64,000 bases of DNA from NCBI GenBank assembly GCA_018806915.1, contig JAGKQI010000099.1, positions 372,001 through 436,000 of the forward strand. The letters are read 5' to 3'. Within the stretch, counting starts at the first letter, position 1. The number at the start of each line of letters is the position of its first letter. Origin of the DNA: Phytophthora colocasiae. Lineage: Eukaryota; Oomycota; Peronosporomycetes; Peronosporales; Peronosporaceae. Positions 42,485 to 52,580 of the stretch are shown piece after piece. The notes beneath the pieces were generated by a model, which had not been told where the DNA came from, ran no database searches, and saw only the letters and a list, made by a program, of their open reading frames with translations. Position numbers and translations under genes: made by a program.

Positions 42485-43301
42485 TTAGCTTGCACGCATG
42501 CGAGCTTTGTAGTCACTGGAGCTCTCCATCTTCTTCCCTTGACTCCAAATTCCCTTTTTCTTCTTCCTCGCCTTCTCCTCCAGTTTTTCATAAACCTCCT
42601 GTTTCCCGCCGTACACTGCGCCTGCTTGGCGATACACTTGCCCCAGCCCCACCTTCAATATCTCCTCTGATGCATCACGTCGGAACGGCCAGCGACCATA
42701 CTGCACCATACACACGGCACGCGCGTATTGGTCTTTGTGCAGTAGTGTGAGCGTCAGTTTCCTGCCGTCCAACGCGGAAGCCAGCCACTTCTTGGCATCA
42801 TCTCCAAATGGTTGTCCTGGGTTCCCGAACTTGGCCGTCTCAGGTGTATCTACCCACAATATTTATCAAATCTAATCAGCATAATAACAACTCAAAGTCT
42901 TCCTACTACAACGCACCAATGCCCGCAAGTCGGATCTGCAGCGTGTGATCCGATAGTTTTCCCTCGTAACTACCGGCACCTCGGAACAGTGGTAAATGCC
43001 GCACCCGAAATGTGTCACCGTCACTGAAATTTACTGCGACAGCCTTGATCTTGCCCTCCTCGTGGAAGAGCTTGTTAGGGAGATCTTCCACCGTCGCGAA
43101 TCGACGGAACGGCTGCCTCAGACGGGGAATGAACAAACCCACACCAATGCCGAGCACGAAGGCACCACAGACCAAGGGGGTCGACGGATGGTGAATTAGT
43201 TCTTGGGGGTTGTCGGTAATACTGCGGAGCTGAGAGGAGCGTAGTTCCCATTGCTGCGTGGCTGAAGCCTGTAGCTTCTTCAGCTCATCTTCCAGCGCCA
43301 T
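42485..43301 (-). CDS. membrane-anchored staphylococcal-nuclease-like protein (LCL3 type)
   Basis: Two minus-strand exons, 43301-42917 and 42849-42485, joined in phase 1; 249 residues. A short helical N-terminus (MALEDELKKLQASATQQWEL) is followed by a membrane segment (LVCGAFVLGIGVGLFIP) and the thermonuclease-like OB fold: AVNFSDGDTFRVRHLP, LQIRLAGIDTPETAKFG, GDDAKKWLASALDGRKLTL, DQYARAVCMVQY, EILKVGLGQVYRQAGA. The Asp, Arg and Glu positions of the nuclease active site appear present. Yeast Lcl3 has the same layout. The Lys-rich tail ends in SSDYKARMRAS. Start 43301 was chosen as the first ATG. Confidence 0.88.
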
Positions 43302-43359
43302 AATGGACAATGTATCAGCATAGAAAATCCAAGATACGGGGCGCAATCATTAGGGCACG

Positions 43360-44979
43360 TTAATGGAGGGAGTCCAGGGTCGGTATGGCCTCACTGCGCA
43401 GTAAAGCCTCCATGTCCCGTTCAATAGCATCCTGTACAGATATTTCCTGTGGAGATAGTGCGGGGCCGAGATGTGCGTTGAAAGCGTCGGTTCTGGGCGA
43501 ATCAACACCGGAATGATGCCAAGATGCAGCATCTAGGTGTTGGTCTCGTGAGTTTCCTGCTGTGTTTGCTGCATTGAGCCCTCCACCCCAGCGACGTGAA
43601 GCAAAAAAATCTTCAGCGTACAGATCCTTCACCTCCTCGAATATCGCAAGATCTCCTTGGATTTCCGACACAAAGTGATCAGATCCTGATCCAGGAGTCT
43701 TGATCACAGCTTCAGGACGCTGGTCCACCGGTGAGGTTGATGACTGCTCTGTAGGAGAATTTATCGGCGAGTTGGTAACCATAGATTGCACAGCTTCCTC
43801 ATTCGAAATTGGGACTGAAGTTGAGTTAACTTCTTCCTTCTCGATCACTGCACTGTTGCGTTCGTGCAGAAGTTGTGCTTGGGTTTCTTGAAGTTGTTTT
43901 TTCAACTGGTTCATCTCGGATTCAAACTGCTGCTGGCGTTCCCTTGTCTTCTGCATCACCTCCTCTTGTTGCTCTTTTGCTTTATGATGCAGCTCTTGTT
44001 GCTGTTGCAGCAGAAGCGAATGTAGTCTGTCCAGTTTATCTTCTCCAGCTGTAGCTGAGTACTCTAGACGTTGGTCTAGTGCCTTCTGCTTGTCAAGTAG
44101 CCGCCCATTTCTCTCCTTCAGTAACAATTCTTGTGCTTCCTTCACTTCGTCCTTCATCTGTAGCATCTCAACACGAAACTTTTCACGTTGCGCCATTGTT
44201 TCCCGATGCATGTCGTCCTGTTGCTGCTGCACCAGTGCTCGCAGTTTGTCCACCTCAAGCCTGAGCAGATCAAGCGTTTGCTCCGCTTCCAGACGTGCGC
44301 GGGTCTCCGCATCGGTGCTCTCTTCTAAAACCAGTACACGTTCTTCGAACAATTGCGCCTTCCTCCTTGCAGAGCGCAGCTCATCCGATAGCTCTCGGAT
44401 CTCTTCAGCGTCTTGTCGAATCTGTTCTCGAAGCTCCTTCACTTCAGCTGCTTGAACTTCCCTTTGTCTCTGGAATTCCTTCTCTCCTTCCTCATGCAAA
44501 GCGCCCACCTGCCCCAAACCCGAAACAACAATACTTCGATCAATATCACCGCTCTGTTCTCAAAAATATCAACACAGCTCCGATAAAACTGCTCTCAGTA
44601 GTGTATCCACCTCGACGATACGGCGCATTAACTTGGCCACCTTCTCCCGGTCTTCAGGACAGAGATCAGCGATCGTCGCATTTACCGGGCGGTTCTCTGT
44701 AGTCTCTAGAGTCGCTTTTGTACGTACAGACTGCCTCATTTCTCTCCACCGAGATGAATCAGGCACAGAATTGGTTGATACAGTTTTCCGACTGTTGATA
44801 ATGCGCTCTTTCACCTGGTTTGAAGCCCGCTGAGCTCGAACAGGTACTGTACGCGGATGAGCTGTAGTCGAGGGCATCCTCAACGAGTTAGGCGCAGTTC
44901 GCATTGCGGAAGTTGCTCCTGGACGTCTCACACCGCCGCTCCCCGAGCCGCGTTGGTGCCACTCAGTCTGTGCATCCAT
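43360..44979 (-). CDS. long coiled-coil protein
   Basis: Exons 44979-44590 and 44508-43360 join in phase 0 (weak donor GTTTTA, acceptor GGGGCAG) to give 512 residues. The N-terminal third is basic and Ser/Arg/Thr-rich (RTAPNSLRMPSTTAHPRTVP). From about residue 110 to 330 it is almost pure coiled coil with Gln/Glu heptads (EIRELSDELRSARRKAQLFE, LLLQQQQELHHKAKEQQEEV). The C-terminus is Ser/Pro-rich, ending in a short amphipathic EISVQDAIERDMEALLRSE. Centrosomal or cytoskeletal role possible; family not recognised. Its stop lies 58 bp from the nuclease start. Confidence 0.72.
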
Positions 44980-45344
44980 TGATATTACTGTACCAAATAC
45001 TACTGAAGTACTATGAATGACAATACTGTTAAAGAGATACTAAGGAGAAGTACTATTCAACTGCTTTGCTTCAAGACACTGGAGTGAGATGACGTTTGCG
45101 TCGTCTTGATTCTTCCTTCCGTTGCTAAACTTCAGCCACAGTAAGCTCGTTCCAAAAGTTCCGATTGAAGCGCAGATACAAAAACGAGTTCCAGCGATTC
45201 AAGCTGCACGGGCATTTGTGTCGCTAGTGACAAATACCGTTTGATATTGTCCGCGGCTGCAGAGCTCCGTTCTTTTAATTCTGCTTTTTTTAATGGGACA
45301 AGAAAAAAGCGTTTTATTAAAAAAGTGACCATAAGTAGCCTTAC
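44980..45344. other. intergenic, unassigned ORF
   Basis: A minus frame at 45132-45332 contains LKERSSAAADNIKRYLSLAT and ends AYCG; it looks protein-like but is not recognised and has no ATG context. Confidence 0.3.
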
Positions 45345-46006
45345 TCATTCCTGATTCGGGTGGCGAAGTACAGCCTGCACGAGACCACACATGTACGCGT
45401 CCGGTGACGATCTGGCTGGAAAGAACCACGACCTCCACATATACTCATTAATGTATCCATCTAGATACTTCTGGCTCATGCCACGCATGGCTTTGATGGG
45501 CCGCTTTATCTGCATCTCCCGAAGACCTTCAATCGTGTTGGTATGGGTTCCCGTAACAGGATCCACAAAGTTCAACGTGTGGTTAACCCAACTGTGCTCG
45601 TATTGCATGCCAGCTAGTGTCGGGTTGTTAGCTAGTGTGTGCGTAAGGGGGCCGGGTTCAGCCACGTATGTAGCGAACTTGTCAGAGTGAATGCGAGTAC
45701 TAGTCAGAGCATTAACCACATCATATTGTTAGTCATCAAACGTAGCACAGGTACATGTACACGTACCACCAAGATGCTGCGCTGCACCTCTTTTTCATCC
45801 TCGTGCTTCTTCTTGCGGCAGCATCGCCAGTGCTTCGCTTTGATATTGAGCTTCATGGGCAGGGCGCACTGAGGACAGAGCCTCTTATTCTCTAGCAGGC
45901 CTACATCCATCGTCCAGGCGGGAGCCTTTTCCTCTGTCGTCGTCGCGTCCATGACGGCGGCGAAGTCGTATTTGTGCAGGTGCTGTAGGTTGTAGTTGTG
46001 AGCCAT
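45345..46006 (-). pseudogene. IS1595/ISXO2-type (Merlin-like) DDE transposase, centre missing
   Basis: Piece 1 (46006-about 45767) starts MAHNYNLQHLHKYDF and has a zinc ribbon (CPQCALPMKLN, WRCCRKK) typical of the N-terminus of IS1595-type transposases. Piece 2 (about 45,700-45,345) has HSDKFATYV, YEHSWVNHTLNFVDP, TGTHTNTIEG and YLDGYINEYMWRSWF, the C-terminal half of the catalytic domain with its second Asp and Glu. About 100 residues, including the first catalytic Asp, are absent. The 67-bp gap between the pieces has GT and AG but does not keep phase. No terminal repeats were identified. Confidence 0.75.
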
Positions 46007-46064
46007 AGCAGGCTACTTTCAAAATGATTCATGCTAGACGGAGATGAAAAATTCTAACACTTAA

Positions 46065-46821
46065 CCCCTCAGTTACCGGAAATCGAGGGCCTGAACGCGT
46101 TTGGTTTCGTCGTAAGTTACGACGTCCCAAGTATTAGGAGTTTTGTATTCACATGCCCTGTCCACAAACATGATCATAAGGATGTGCCCATTAGTTCGTA
46201 GAGTTTTCGGCTGTCCAAAGTCGTAACTAGCATACCTAGAATCATGCAAAAGCCTTCACAACGCCGACACTTACGACATTAGATAGAAAGGCGTTGTGGA
46301 AGCGCTGCACAGAATCAGCACCAGGTCGTGCATCAGGATTCAAGATTGCAAAAGAATGTACATTTTCGAAACGAGTAAGCAACTTTGGCGCAAAGTATGT
46401 CCAGTTGTTTGATAGCTTCGTCGGCTTCTTTGATCTCCAGCCGGCCGCGTGCAGTTGTCTCCAGAGGTGTCGGAAATCGATCTCACGGGCCAACGCGGCA
46501 CGTTTCGTGCGAGAGCTTGAGCGAATTCTGACCATCGCAGTGGTATCACAGTGGCTTGTGCTCGCAGCGCACAAGGCTAAATGAGAGACGACCAGCTCGT
46601 GTACCCATCGTTTGCTCCGTATACCTTCCCAACAGCACTATCCACGGCCTTTCCACTTTTTACCTGTCAAGCTTATATTTTTTTTTTGCCAGAAATAAAC
46701 TTGATTAAAATATAGGAACGTCATTTTCGAGCCATTTCCTGTTATTTGCTCTATAATACGTCGTAACTTACGACGTATTTTTTTTATTTCGCAGTAAGTT
46801 ACGACGATGGTAACCGGGGGG
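46065..46821 (-). mobile_element. 757-bp piggyBac derivative with own palindromes
   Basis: Bounded by TTAA (46061-46064 and 46822-46825) with inverted ends CCCCTCAGTTACC / GGTAACCGGGGGG (imperfect). Subterminal palindromes around CGTCGTAAGTTACGACG occur near 46,108-46,124 and 46,757-46,779, with a half-copy before the right end. Keeps only the N-terminal part of a piggyBac transposase, so it is non-autonomous. A different family from the 27,999 element. Confidence 0.85.
46242..46535 (-). pseudogene. piggyBac transposase N-terminal fragment
   Basis: From ATG 46535: MVRIRSSSRTKRAALAREID, then FRHLWRQLHAAGWRSKKPTK, then LSNNWTYFAPK, the same module as FKQLWRDLSKTGWKARKP in the larger element. 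It ends after about 97 codons; no DDE core. Confidence 0.75.
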
Positions 46822-46930
46822 TTAATATTTGTATACAACGGTAAGAGACGATCGTACGCAAAGCACGCGTAAAACGGAGCTCAATTGTCTTCAACGCGCG
46901 AAAGTGCAGGATATGATGGATCCGACGTGC

Positions 46931-47624
46931 TGTTGACTTGCAGTGAGCCCCAAACAGTCGCAGGATATTTTCCAAAGAAAGCACTTTTTAAAACAAAAAA
47001 GGAGCTCTGCTACGTGAGAGCCTTGTCCGCAGTTGGTGGGATCCAGCCAAGGTTCTCGTACACAGGCTCAACTTGGGCACGTTTCTCTTCCTAAACTGCA
47101 TCTGCGAATCCAAGAGCCTTGGATCCTGATGGATTCGCCTGGGTTGGAGATGCTCGGAGAAAATGCGCCATCAGTTTCCCCTCTCCACTCGAAAGCTCAT
47201 TCTCGTGTCCATTTTGTACTTTGACGATGCCGTTCTCAAAGTCTGGATCCACTCCAACTTCCGCTCCGACCGAGAGATGATTGATACAAGACCCTTCGTC
47301 CTTAGAGTCAACAGAATTCGAGCGTCTCGAATGCTCACAGTTTGGAGCTTCATACTCACAGACAGAAATTTCTCAAGGTCGCTTAACAAATGGTAAAGAT
47401 AGGCTACTGCGGGCTTATCTGACGACTCACTTTAGTGCCTATTATGTACTACAGTTTTACCTTTCGGTGAAATGGTTGGTGAAGACGATTCTTCACTGAG
47501 TTTTTAGCAATACATACAACAAACTCATGAGCACACATGCTCCTAATCCCTTTAATCTCACTTCTTCTTTTTAACCTTCTCTATAACGTTCTTCTACCAA
47601 GCGCTAAAGTCTACCCCAGCAACA
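46931..47624 (+). repeat. candidate 5' LTR of Copia element 2
   Basis: The right boundary is set by CAACA followed at once by the primer-binding site GGTTATGAGTCCCA (47625). The left boundary is a guess: the only TGTTG upstream, making TGTTG...CAACA inverted ends. No second LTR is in the window to confirm it. Confidence 0.4.
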
Positions 47625-47628
47625 GGTT

Positions 47629-48948
47629 ATGAGTCCCAGCCGAGCCTCAAATATCGACTTCCCCCGGCTTTCGGGCTCAAGGAACTACGACGTGTGGAAG
47701 GCCCGAGTGACGGCATCACTTGATGGCAAGCACCTGCTCGGGTTCGTCACGAAGATGGACTACGACGGGTTAAGCAGTGACGACGATGACGAAGATTCGT
47801 CCGACAGCGAGATGTCCAACTCTGCCGACGGCGTCGCTACGGTCTCCTCACCAGCCGATTATGACTCGCAAGCCGTCGACTACGAGACAAGCTCTGGCGA
47901 AGACGCGTCCGGCGGTGACGACGAGACCAGTGTGAAGCCCAAGTCACCCTCCCCGGTACGCCCGTTTTCGCAGCGCAAGTCGCAGCGTCGGGCTGCTAAG
48001 GAAAAGCGCGTGACACTGTCTTCCCGCCGCCTCCGCCGCATGGAGGCGCAGACCAAGTCATTCATGATGAAGACGATGGATGACACGCACATACGTCTGG
48101 TCAAGAACCTCACCACGGCCTACGACATCTTCCAAGCCAACTGCAAGAAGTACGAGGGTGCCGCGTTCCATGGCGACCCGTACTATATTCTGCACTTCCT
48201 CATGGAAACCAAGTACGAGGAAGGGAGCGACGTGAACTAGTTCTTTCTCATCCTCGAAGACGCGATGCGAGCCGCGTCCAAGGCGACCGAATCGGTCCTC
48301 ACTGACGGACAAAAGTCTGTCTACCTGTTCCACTCTATGCCAGAGTCCAGGAAGGACGACCTGCGCATTTGGAAAGGTAACCGGAAGTACATCCCGTATG
48401 ACGAGCTCAAGACGAGCATCGAGGACAACATCCGCAAAATGGAGGCTGAGACGCGTTACACTCTGGCGAAGGGTACCCCTGCAAGCCGTACTACCAAGGG
48501 AGAGCGAGCACTCATTGCTCCTGCCCAAGCTCCGGTACGTACGGAAATTGACAGCCAGATCTGCAGCTACTGCCAGACGCCTCGCCATGATATTCGGCAA
48601 TGTCGAGGGCTGCAAAAAGACCTTCGGGATGGTACTGTGAAGGCAGGAACTGTCCTGCCTGCGAATTTTGAGTTCCACGGTGGGAACTCTAACCGGTCCC
48701 ACCCCTACGAACGACGTGGGAACAACTCCAGTCGTGGACATGGATCCTGGAAGACAGGCGGTCGAGGTCGGACCTACGGCGGTCGGGGTGGCAACAACAG
48801 CGACAACAATAGCAAGGGAAATCAGCAATCTCGTCGTGATGAAGGTGGATACGATCAGTCCCGCCGTGAAGAAGCACGCATCGCTGTCGTGACAGTGGTG
48901 AAGCCTGTTCTGCCCGCTATCAGCCAAACGGCTCAAGCATCAACCTGA
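47629..48948 (+). pseudogene. Copia element 2 gag, pol absent
   Basis: Gag starts at ATG 47629 inside the primer-binding site (MSPSRASNIDFPRLSGSRNY, then DVWKARVTASL). It carries a roughly 100-residue acidic insert (DDDDEDSSDSEM), a TAG at 48238-48240, then LEDAMRAASKATESV, IWKGNRKYIPYDELK and a CCHC knuckle (CSYCQTPRHDIRQC). It ends in a Gly/Arg/Asn-rich stretch and a stop at 48948. No protease, integrase or RT follows; the element is cut off before 49,284. Confidence 0.8.
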
Positions 48949-49283
48949 CATGATGTTAATTCCGATTTTCGAGCGACAGGTGGATATTACGTTATGATGT
49001 GATTGGTTATACTATGGGTTATAAGCGAAAGGGACTTTGGGACGTGGCCGCACCCGTGCGACATCTGTGGAAGATTGTGGATAAACCTTCGCCTGACTGT
49101 AAAGGGGCCCAAAGGACCAGAAGTGTACTTCAGAGTGTGCACAACTCTGAAGGGCAACTACACTCTGTCTGGTCACCGGACTTTCCCCGACGATGAGTGC
49201 CTAAGTTCTGGCGGAAAGTCTCTCACAAGAACGTATCTCTGAGAGACCTCATCCCGTTACCGTCCAGCGCGACGATGGATGGT
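48949..49283. other. junction region between Copia and Helitron-like pieces
   Basis: A plus frame (49003-49242) with LTVKGPKGPEVYF and GNYTLSGHRTFPDDE looks coding but is not recognised. The breakpoint between the Copia fragment and the Helitron-like gene must lie here. Confidence 0.35.
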
Positions 49284-50441
49284 TCAAGGATTCACATATT
49301 TACCCGCAGAGACCAAGCAACTTGCGAACTTGGTCAACTTCCCCGCGGTAAACTCGCCAACCATCACAACGCGATACGAGGACACTCCAGCTAGCGACCG
49401 CGGTAGCAACGATATTGGCGGGCCCGGTGTACAGTCAAACGCAATGCAGTGCAACCGTATGCACCGATGGCGGCCACCCCGCGTCACTCGAGTCAGGGCT
49501 ACAACACTCGCCAATTGTGTCATGAACCGTTCTGGCAGTGTTAAGTCTCGTAGCTGTTCCGGAAGTCTCCCAACAAAGAATCCATTTGCTATCGCAAATT
49601 TCAGTAGTCTGCCGTGCTGAATATTGATGTCACACTCCTTGCACACCAATAGCCACGAGCGTAGGGAATTATCTTCATCGGTGTAGGTCTGTATCGCACG
49701 GGGAGATACCATAGCGCCATGAAGCGTAGTTAGATGATCCGGGGGACGATACTGATTAACTAGCGCTTCAGGTAGTTTACGTGCATAGCTTCCGTCATCA
49801 TTCGTGAGATAGTCAATCTCAGCGTCATTCACTCTGCGCGACACGCAACGCAGTACCAGGCGATCACACGAAGCGCACACGCATTCGTCTAGACCTTCTG
49901 GACCGAGAGCCCTCTGCAGTTCCTTCATACAGTGTGCTCGCTCTCCAGAACTAAGCTCGTTGTCGAATCGGCAAGTCTCGTTTTTGATATCCGTAGTGTG
50001 ATTTTGTCGATACTGCTGCTGTCGAATACGATTCGATTTTTTCTTTTTTCCACAGGCATCAGCCTGGTTGTCCTCCTCCGCTGTCCTCACTTGGTCGTCC
50101 TCTGCGGCTTCGGTCACAACTTCGTCACATTTACCAGCACCTGCTCCACCTTCACCTTCACCACCAACGCTGGCGACTACTTCGCTTTGCCGCTTCCCTC
50201 GCTGCTTGAACCGGAACCGACGCTGTCGAATGCGGTTCGTCTCCTTGCGTCCCTCCTCCAGCAACCGCTTGACCTGGTTGTCAGCTACACCCTCCCCGGC
50301 TGTCCTCGCTTGCTCGTCCTCTGCAGCTTCGTCACCTTCACCAGCGCATGCTCCGCCATCACCTCCAGCGTCGGTGACTACTGCGCTTGCCAACTTTGTG
50401 CGCTTCTTGAGCCGGAATCGGCGTACACGAATACGGTTCAT
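49284..50441 (-). CDS. Helitron-like DUF6570 protein, N-terminal part with NRIR repeats
   Basis: 385 codons from ATG 50441. The frame stays open upstream to about 50,560 and that part also looks coding (KVPDVYKDQEYLRYEEDDGA). The N-terminus repeats a basic motif three times (NRIRVRRFRLKKR, NRIRQRRFRFKQR, NRIRQQQYRQNH), separated by acidic/Gly/Ala linkers. The C-terminal half fits DUF6570, usually found before the Helitron helicase: CVCASCDRLVLRCVSR, WLLVCKECDINIQHGRLLKF, AIANGFFVGRLPEQLRDLTL, PERFMTQLASVVALTRV. It stops soon after GEFTAGKLTKF; no Rep or helicase domain follows, so the gene is truncated. Confidence 0.65.
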   Translation of the reverse strand: MNRIRVRRFRLKKRTKLASAVVTDAGGDGGACAGEGDEAAEDEQARTAGEGVADNQVKRLLEEGRKETNRIRQRRFRFKQRGKRQSEVVASVGGEGEGGAGAGKCDEVVTEAAEDDQVRTAEEDNQADACGKKKKSNRIRQQQYRQNHTTDIKNETCRFDNELSSGERAHCMKELQRALGPEGLDECVCASCDRLVLRCVSRRVNDAEIDYLTNDDGSYARKLPEALVNQYRPPDHLTTLHGAMVSPRAIQTYTDEDNSLRSWLLVCKECDINIQHGRLLKFAIANGFFVGRLPEQLRDLTLPERFMTQLASVVALTRVTRGGRHRCIRLHCIAFDCTPGPPISLLPRSLAGVSSYRVVMVGEFTAGKLTKFASCLVSAGKYVNP

Positions 50442-50697
50442 CTCCTTTAGTCTCTCCTCTGTGGACTGTTCGATCCGATTGGTAGCGCCATCGTCCTCTT
50501 CATATCTCAGGTACTCTTGGTCTTTGTATACATCTGGTACTTTGACTTGGTCTCAGTATGCAGTCTGTGCAGCCGATCTCGATGGGTTGACAGGTAGAGA
50601 CGTCATTACGGGGGATGTGCAGGTCAGTAATCACTTGAATGCGTGACTTGAACTTGGGTTCACTTGGTTTCAGTATGATCTTGGATCTTCGGTGGTT

Positions 50698-51138
50698 TCA
50701 GAGTCTGGTATCCTGGTTTTCAGAGTCTGATATCACTTGGTTTTCAGAGTCTTGGTCACTCAGAGTTAGAGATACCAGAGTCTTGAGTACGAAACCAGAG
50801 TACGGAGCACCAATGCTACAACGTGCATGAAGATCTTGAGGGTTGCGCGGGTGCGCGGCGTCCGGCGCGCGATACTCTGCTGTCATCACCACTTGAACAG
50901 TCTCCGCAGCTGAAGCTAACCCTCCGGGAATGGAGCGAGAGTAAGGTGGATTCCCACTCAGCACGCTCTCAACATTATCTCCAGATGCACCCTGCTGATA
51001 TACAAGCTGTTGTTTGGCTTTCCATGCTTTTACCTGTCGCTGCCGATGTTCGTCTAGATGTTTCAGCAGGTCGCTTTCACTGTCATCACCATCCGAACTG
51101 TCATCTACTGCTCGCTTTCGTTTCACTGTGTTCATCAT
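50698..51138 (-). CDS. possible upstream exon/gene of the Helitron-like unit
   Basis: 146 codons, MMNTVKRKRAVDDSSDGDDS, then LKHLDEHRQRQVKAWKAKQQ. The first 100 residues look genuine (basic then acidic, helical). The C-terminus runs into short DNA repeats (CAGAGTC units, 50,700-50,810) and is doubtful. It may splice to the frame beginning near 50,560. Function not recognised. Confidence 0.4.
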   Translation of the reverse strand: MMNTVKRKRAVDDSSDGDDSESDLLKHLDEHRQRQVKAWKAKQQLVYQQGASGDNVESVLSGNPPYSRSIPGGLASAAETVQVVMTAEYRAPDAAHPRNPQDLHARCSIGAPYSGFVLKTLVSLTLSDQDSENQVISDSENQDTRL

Positions 51139-51604
51139 CCACCAGCAACACGGTAGATTAGCAACTGCGCTTCTCGTGAAGCCATGCAGCAGGTACCCAC
51201 GGTCGTGTTATTATAAAAAGAGGACGTGCTCATCCTACTCGCAGTAGTAAACGTTGCTTCGGGAGATTGAAGATGGTGTCCTGTTATTATAAAAAACGGA
51301 CGGTAGTGTGTTAGTTATTAACTGCGTTTCGGCCCTGTGCATACACTTTGAAAGAGATCTCAGCGCAAACGTGACAAACCATGTTCACTACCAGCAGCAA
51401 TCTAGTAGCGGCAGGTGAATTCTCTAGCAGTGGCCTCTCCGCTCTTTGATCGCTGTTCCGCCTCCTCAGCGGCCATAAAAATGCATTTTGTATATATCGG
51501 TATACCGGTTATTTTTAGGAAATCGTTTTAGCAACATCCGCTCCGAAAGGTCTCTATTACTGTCCCTTTTTGTGACTGTTAGGCCAAAGCGCTACACAAT
51601 ACAC
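51139..51604. other. intergenic, short repeated motif
   Basis: TTATTATAAAAA followed by a GGACG-like sequence occurs twice, 69 bp apart (near 51,208 and 51,277), and may belong to a promoter or repeat end. No gene was seen. Confidence 0.35.
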
Positions 51605-52580
51605 ATTCTCCAGATTTTGCAGGACAACAGGTTGCTATCTGCTTCATAGTACAGGACAGAATGTCCTGCATTTTCCAAACCGAAATCGCTCGAACCGATT
51701 TGGGCATACAAAAACTAGTATTATTGCTGGACGCAACAAAAACCTGATTTTTCCGTGCTTTTGCAGGACAATCTGTCCTGGAAGAAATCAATTCATTTCG
51801 CAAGATGGAAAGCACACACCAAGACAACCTGGCCGAATTAAGGCGACAGGCAGAACAGATCCGTGATAACACTGTTAGTCCAAGCTCACGAGCTGCCTAC
51901 ATCAACTCCTACTGTCGCTTCATCTTGTGTATTCATGTAAACCATCGCCATTTGATAATAGACTCGTTTGCAGAAAAGTGAGCGCTACGCGTTTGTCTTG
52001 CCGAAGTAGGCATTCATGACTTAAGCAACCAGCACAACGCATCAGCTCCTCCAGACACGATGAATCCAGCAGCTTCGATGAACGTACAGTAATGCCTACT
52101 TCTATTGGGCTGGAAGGTTTCGTAGAGTCCCTCCCGATTTTGCTCTCTCTAAGTGCTCGGTTGCTCACTTGTGGACGCTGTGGCGGTGCGGGAACGCTGA
52201 AAAGCAGGTGCCGCCTCTGCATCTTCATGAAACTGCTGACCTGCCAAACCAGAAACTGCCAAAAGCGACTTAGTGACGTCCGATACCTTATGAAGAAAAT
52301 TGGGGCGTACGCTACAGCAAGAAACTTACTGCGAGCAAGACAGTCGGTAGAAAGAAGCTGTAAGTCTACACCGCGTGTTTGCCTGCTGTCGAGGTGCCTC
52401 ACAGCACTAATCACTCTAGGAAGCGACGCAGAGGGCAGCTAAGCTGGGTGTCCATAGTGCGTCTGCACCGAAAGCGGCAACTGTAGCCGACTTTCATAGG
52501 TCAAAATTTAAACGTATTCATCGTTCTATTGGCTAGAATTTTATGTCCTGACAATGTCCTGCAAAATCCGTTCAAGAATC
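51605..52580 (+). repeat. Crypton-like non-autonomous unit, copy 1
   Basis: 976-bp unit beginning ATTCTCCAGATTTTGCAGGA and ending TGTCCTGCAAAATCCGTTCA plus AGAATC; the ends are imperfect inverted repeats sharing ATTTTGCAGGACA. CAGGACA/TGTCCTG pairs recur inside. Directly abuts a near-identical copy 2; the two differ by small indels. Confidence 0.85.
51805..51981 (+). pseudogene. tyrosine-recombinase-like N-terminal fragment (copy 1)
   Basis: 58 codons: MESTHQDNLAELRRQAEQIR, then SSRAAYINSYCRFILCIHVN and a stop. The SxRAAYxxxxxRF pattern resembles the core-binding domain of Crypton-type tyrosine recombinases, described in oomycetes. The catalytic domain is absent. A C-terminal-like piece (KRLSDVRYLMKKI...) follows at about 52,260. 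Assignment tentative. Confidence 0.45.

Noticed and set aside
42812..43199. Short plus-strand ORFs over the nuclease gene
   Set aside because: Shadows of the minus-strand thermonuclease-like gene, which has conserved motifs.
48058..48936. 292-codon minus-strand ORF
   Set aside because: Antisense to the Copia gag, which has a CCHC knuckle and Gag motifs on the plus strand.
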